Positions 63,116 to 64,000 of a DNA stretch of 64,000 nucleotides are shown here, piece by piece. The stretch's first letter is position 1. Every line of letters begins with the position of its first letter. A model generated the notes under the pieces. That model had not been told where the DNA came from. It did not search any database and saw nothing but the letters and a program-made list of their open reading frames with translations. The stretch lies in assembly GCA_963971405.1 (NCBI GenBank), contig OZ020486.1, positions 39,641,419-39,705,418 of the forward strand. Reading direction: 5' to 3'. Source of the stretch: Psococerastis gibbosa. Its lineage: Eukaryota > Arthropoda > Insecta > Psocodea > Psocidae. A program made the position numbers and the translations under genes.

Positions 63116-64000
63116 AAAAGTCCACTATTTCCTTCATCATCGTCATCGGTTGAAATAATACAATATTAGAATCAATGTTCTATGCCTAACTACAATAGGT
63201 TACAGGTTTTTACCCCATAGCACCTAGTATATAACAACTATTATTTTTCACCGAACGTCCCCTCTCAAAATGTGAAACAACTGCGTTTGTTCAATGAAAT
63301 ATAGTTCACGTTTTTCCCCCCGTGCGGATCTTTAACCCCCCCCCCCCCTTATACTTATACCGGTACTGATAATATAGAAAAACAGTATTTGTTTACCTTA
63401 TGTAGCTCCTAAAATTTACTGTACAAAGCTTTGGTTAAGTAGCATAGATTTACTCAACTGAACTATTGTTATATCAATTGGATGCGATAGGTTTCGAAAA
63501 AAGACGGAAGGAGACAACTTAAGCCGGAAATAAGACTGAAGAAGCCTAGTTAACCCTAGTTCAGTTTATGAATCTTGTGGTCTACGTAGGTTATTGAAGT
63601 TTATATTATTTAGGAGCTGGTCATAATTTACAATAGAGCGATTCTGTTAAATATTGGGGCTGTAGACAAAAATTTGTTTATTAGACTAATAACTGTAGTA
63701 AATTCACTCCTCAAAATTTTGGGAGAATTCCCCTTTTGAGATATGGAGCGAGAAATATTGGCACAGCAAAATCTGATGTTTTTATTGATTTTTTATTTTT
63801 TTAAAGCAAGTCATTAAAGATTTAGTCAAGTAGTAGAAGACTATTTCGTAGATTATATTTTAAAGTATTGTTCGTATAGAGGATATTGTTGTTGATATTA
63901 GGGACTAAAAATTCACCCAATGTAAAATGGAAAATCTTCAACACCAAAAATGAAAAATAGTGAAATACTCTAAAAGAAGATGTATGAAATAGTCATCTAA
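63116..64000. other. Right end of window, no gene seen
   Basis: AT-rich with a C-run at about 63338..63348. No exon, SINE or TIR element recognised. Confidence 0.4.

Overview
The window is nuclear DNA of a eukaryote, most likely an arthropod and probably an insect. The protein-coding genes are split by GT-AG introns, the non-coding DNA is AT-rich, and it is crowded with tRNA-derived SINEs, 5'-truncated LINEs and foldback/MITE-type DNA elements. The ERGIC2, La, PDE12 and Frizzled proteins read like arthropod orthologues; that judgement is from memory, not from a search. I see no bacterial, organellar or viral sequence.

Five protein-coding genes can be assembled exon by exon. (1) The last two exons of an axonemal dynein heavy chain of the DNAH5/DNAH8 (outer-arm) type lie on + (610..1437); the rest lies left of the window. 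(2) ERGIC2, complete, lies on - (1473..7320, 5 coding exons, 351 aa). Its stop is 35 bp from the dynein stop, so the two genes converge tail to tail. (3) The La RNA-binding protein lies on + (8596..14881, 6 coding exons, 380 aa), head to head with ERGIC2 across about 1.3 kb. (4) PDE12, a mitochondrial 2'-phosphodiesterase/deadenylase, lies on + (16694..20357, 5 exons, 589 aa). (5) frizzled, a Wnt receptor, lies on + (22134..58831, 2 coding exons, 542 aa), split by one intron of about 35 kb. The frames and phases of all proposed exons join without a break. The five genes serve unrelated processes (ciliary motility, ER-Golgi cycling, Pol III transcript handling, mitochondrial RNA turnover, Wnt/planar polarity), so this is ordinary eukaryotic neighbourhood order and not a functional cluster.

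The frizzled intron (23254..58322) is the accessory part of the window. It holds a tandem array of about 164-bp units, several LINE relics (one long CR1/Jockey-group copy with four disruptions), several SINE families, foldback MITEs, and repeated copies of a 0.7-0.9 kb repeat with an internal CAGA microsatellite. Nesting is visible at several points: a SINE in a PIF/Harbinger-like MITE, a LINE tail in another such MITE, one copy of the 0.7-0.9 kb repeat inside another, and, downstream of frizzled, a 713-bp TIR element with a 9-bp target duplication inside a SINE.

I found no convincing new multi-gene system. The points most worth a second look are the overlapping dynein/ERGIC2 3' ends, the abrupt base-composition change inside frizzled exon 2, the unusual frizzled C-terminus, the 0.7-0.9 kb repeat family, and the nested DNA transposons with readable target-site duplications.
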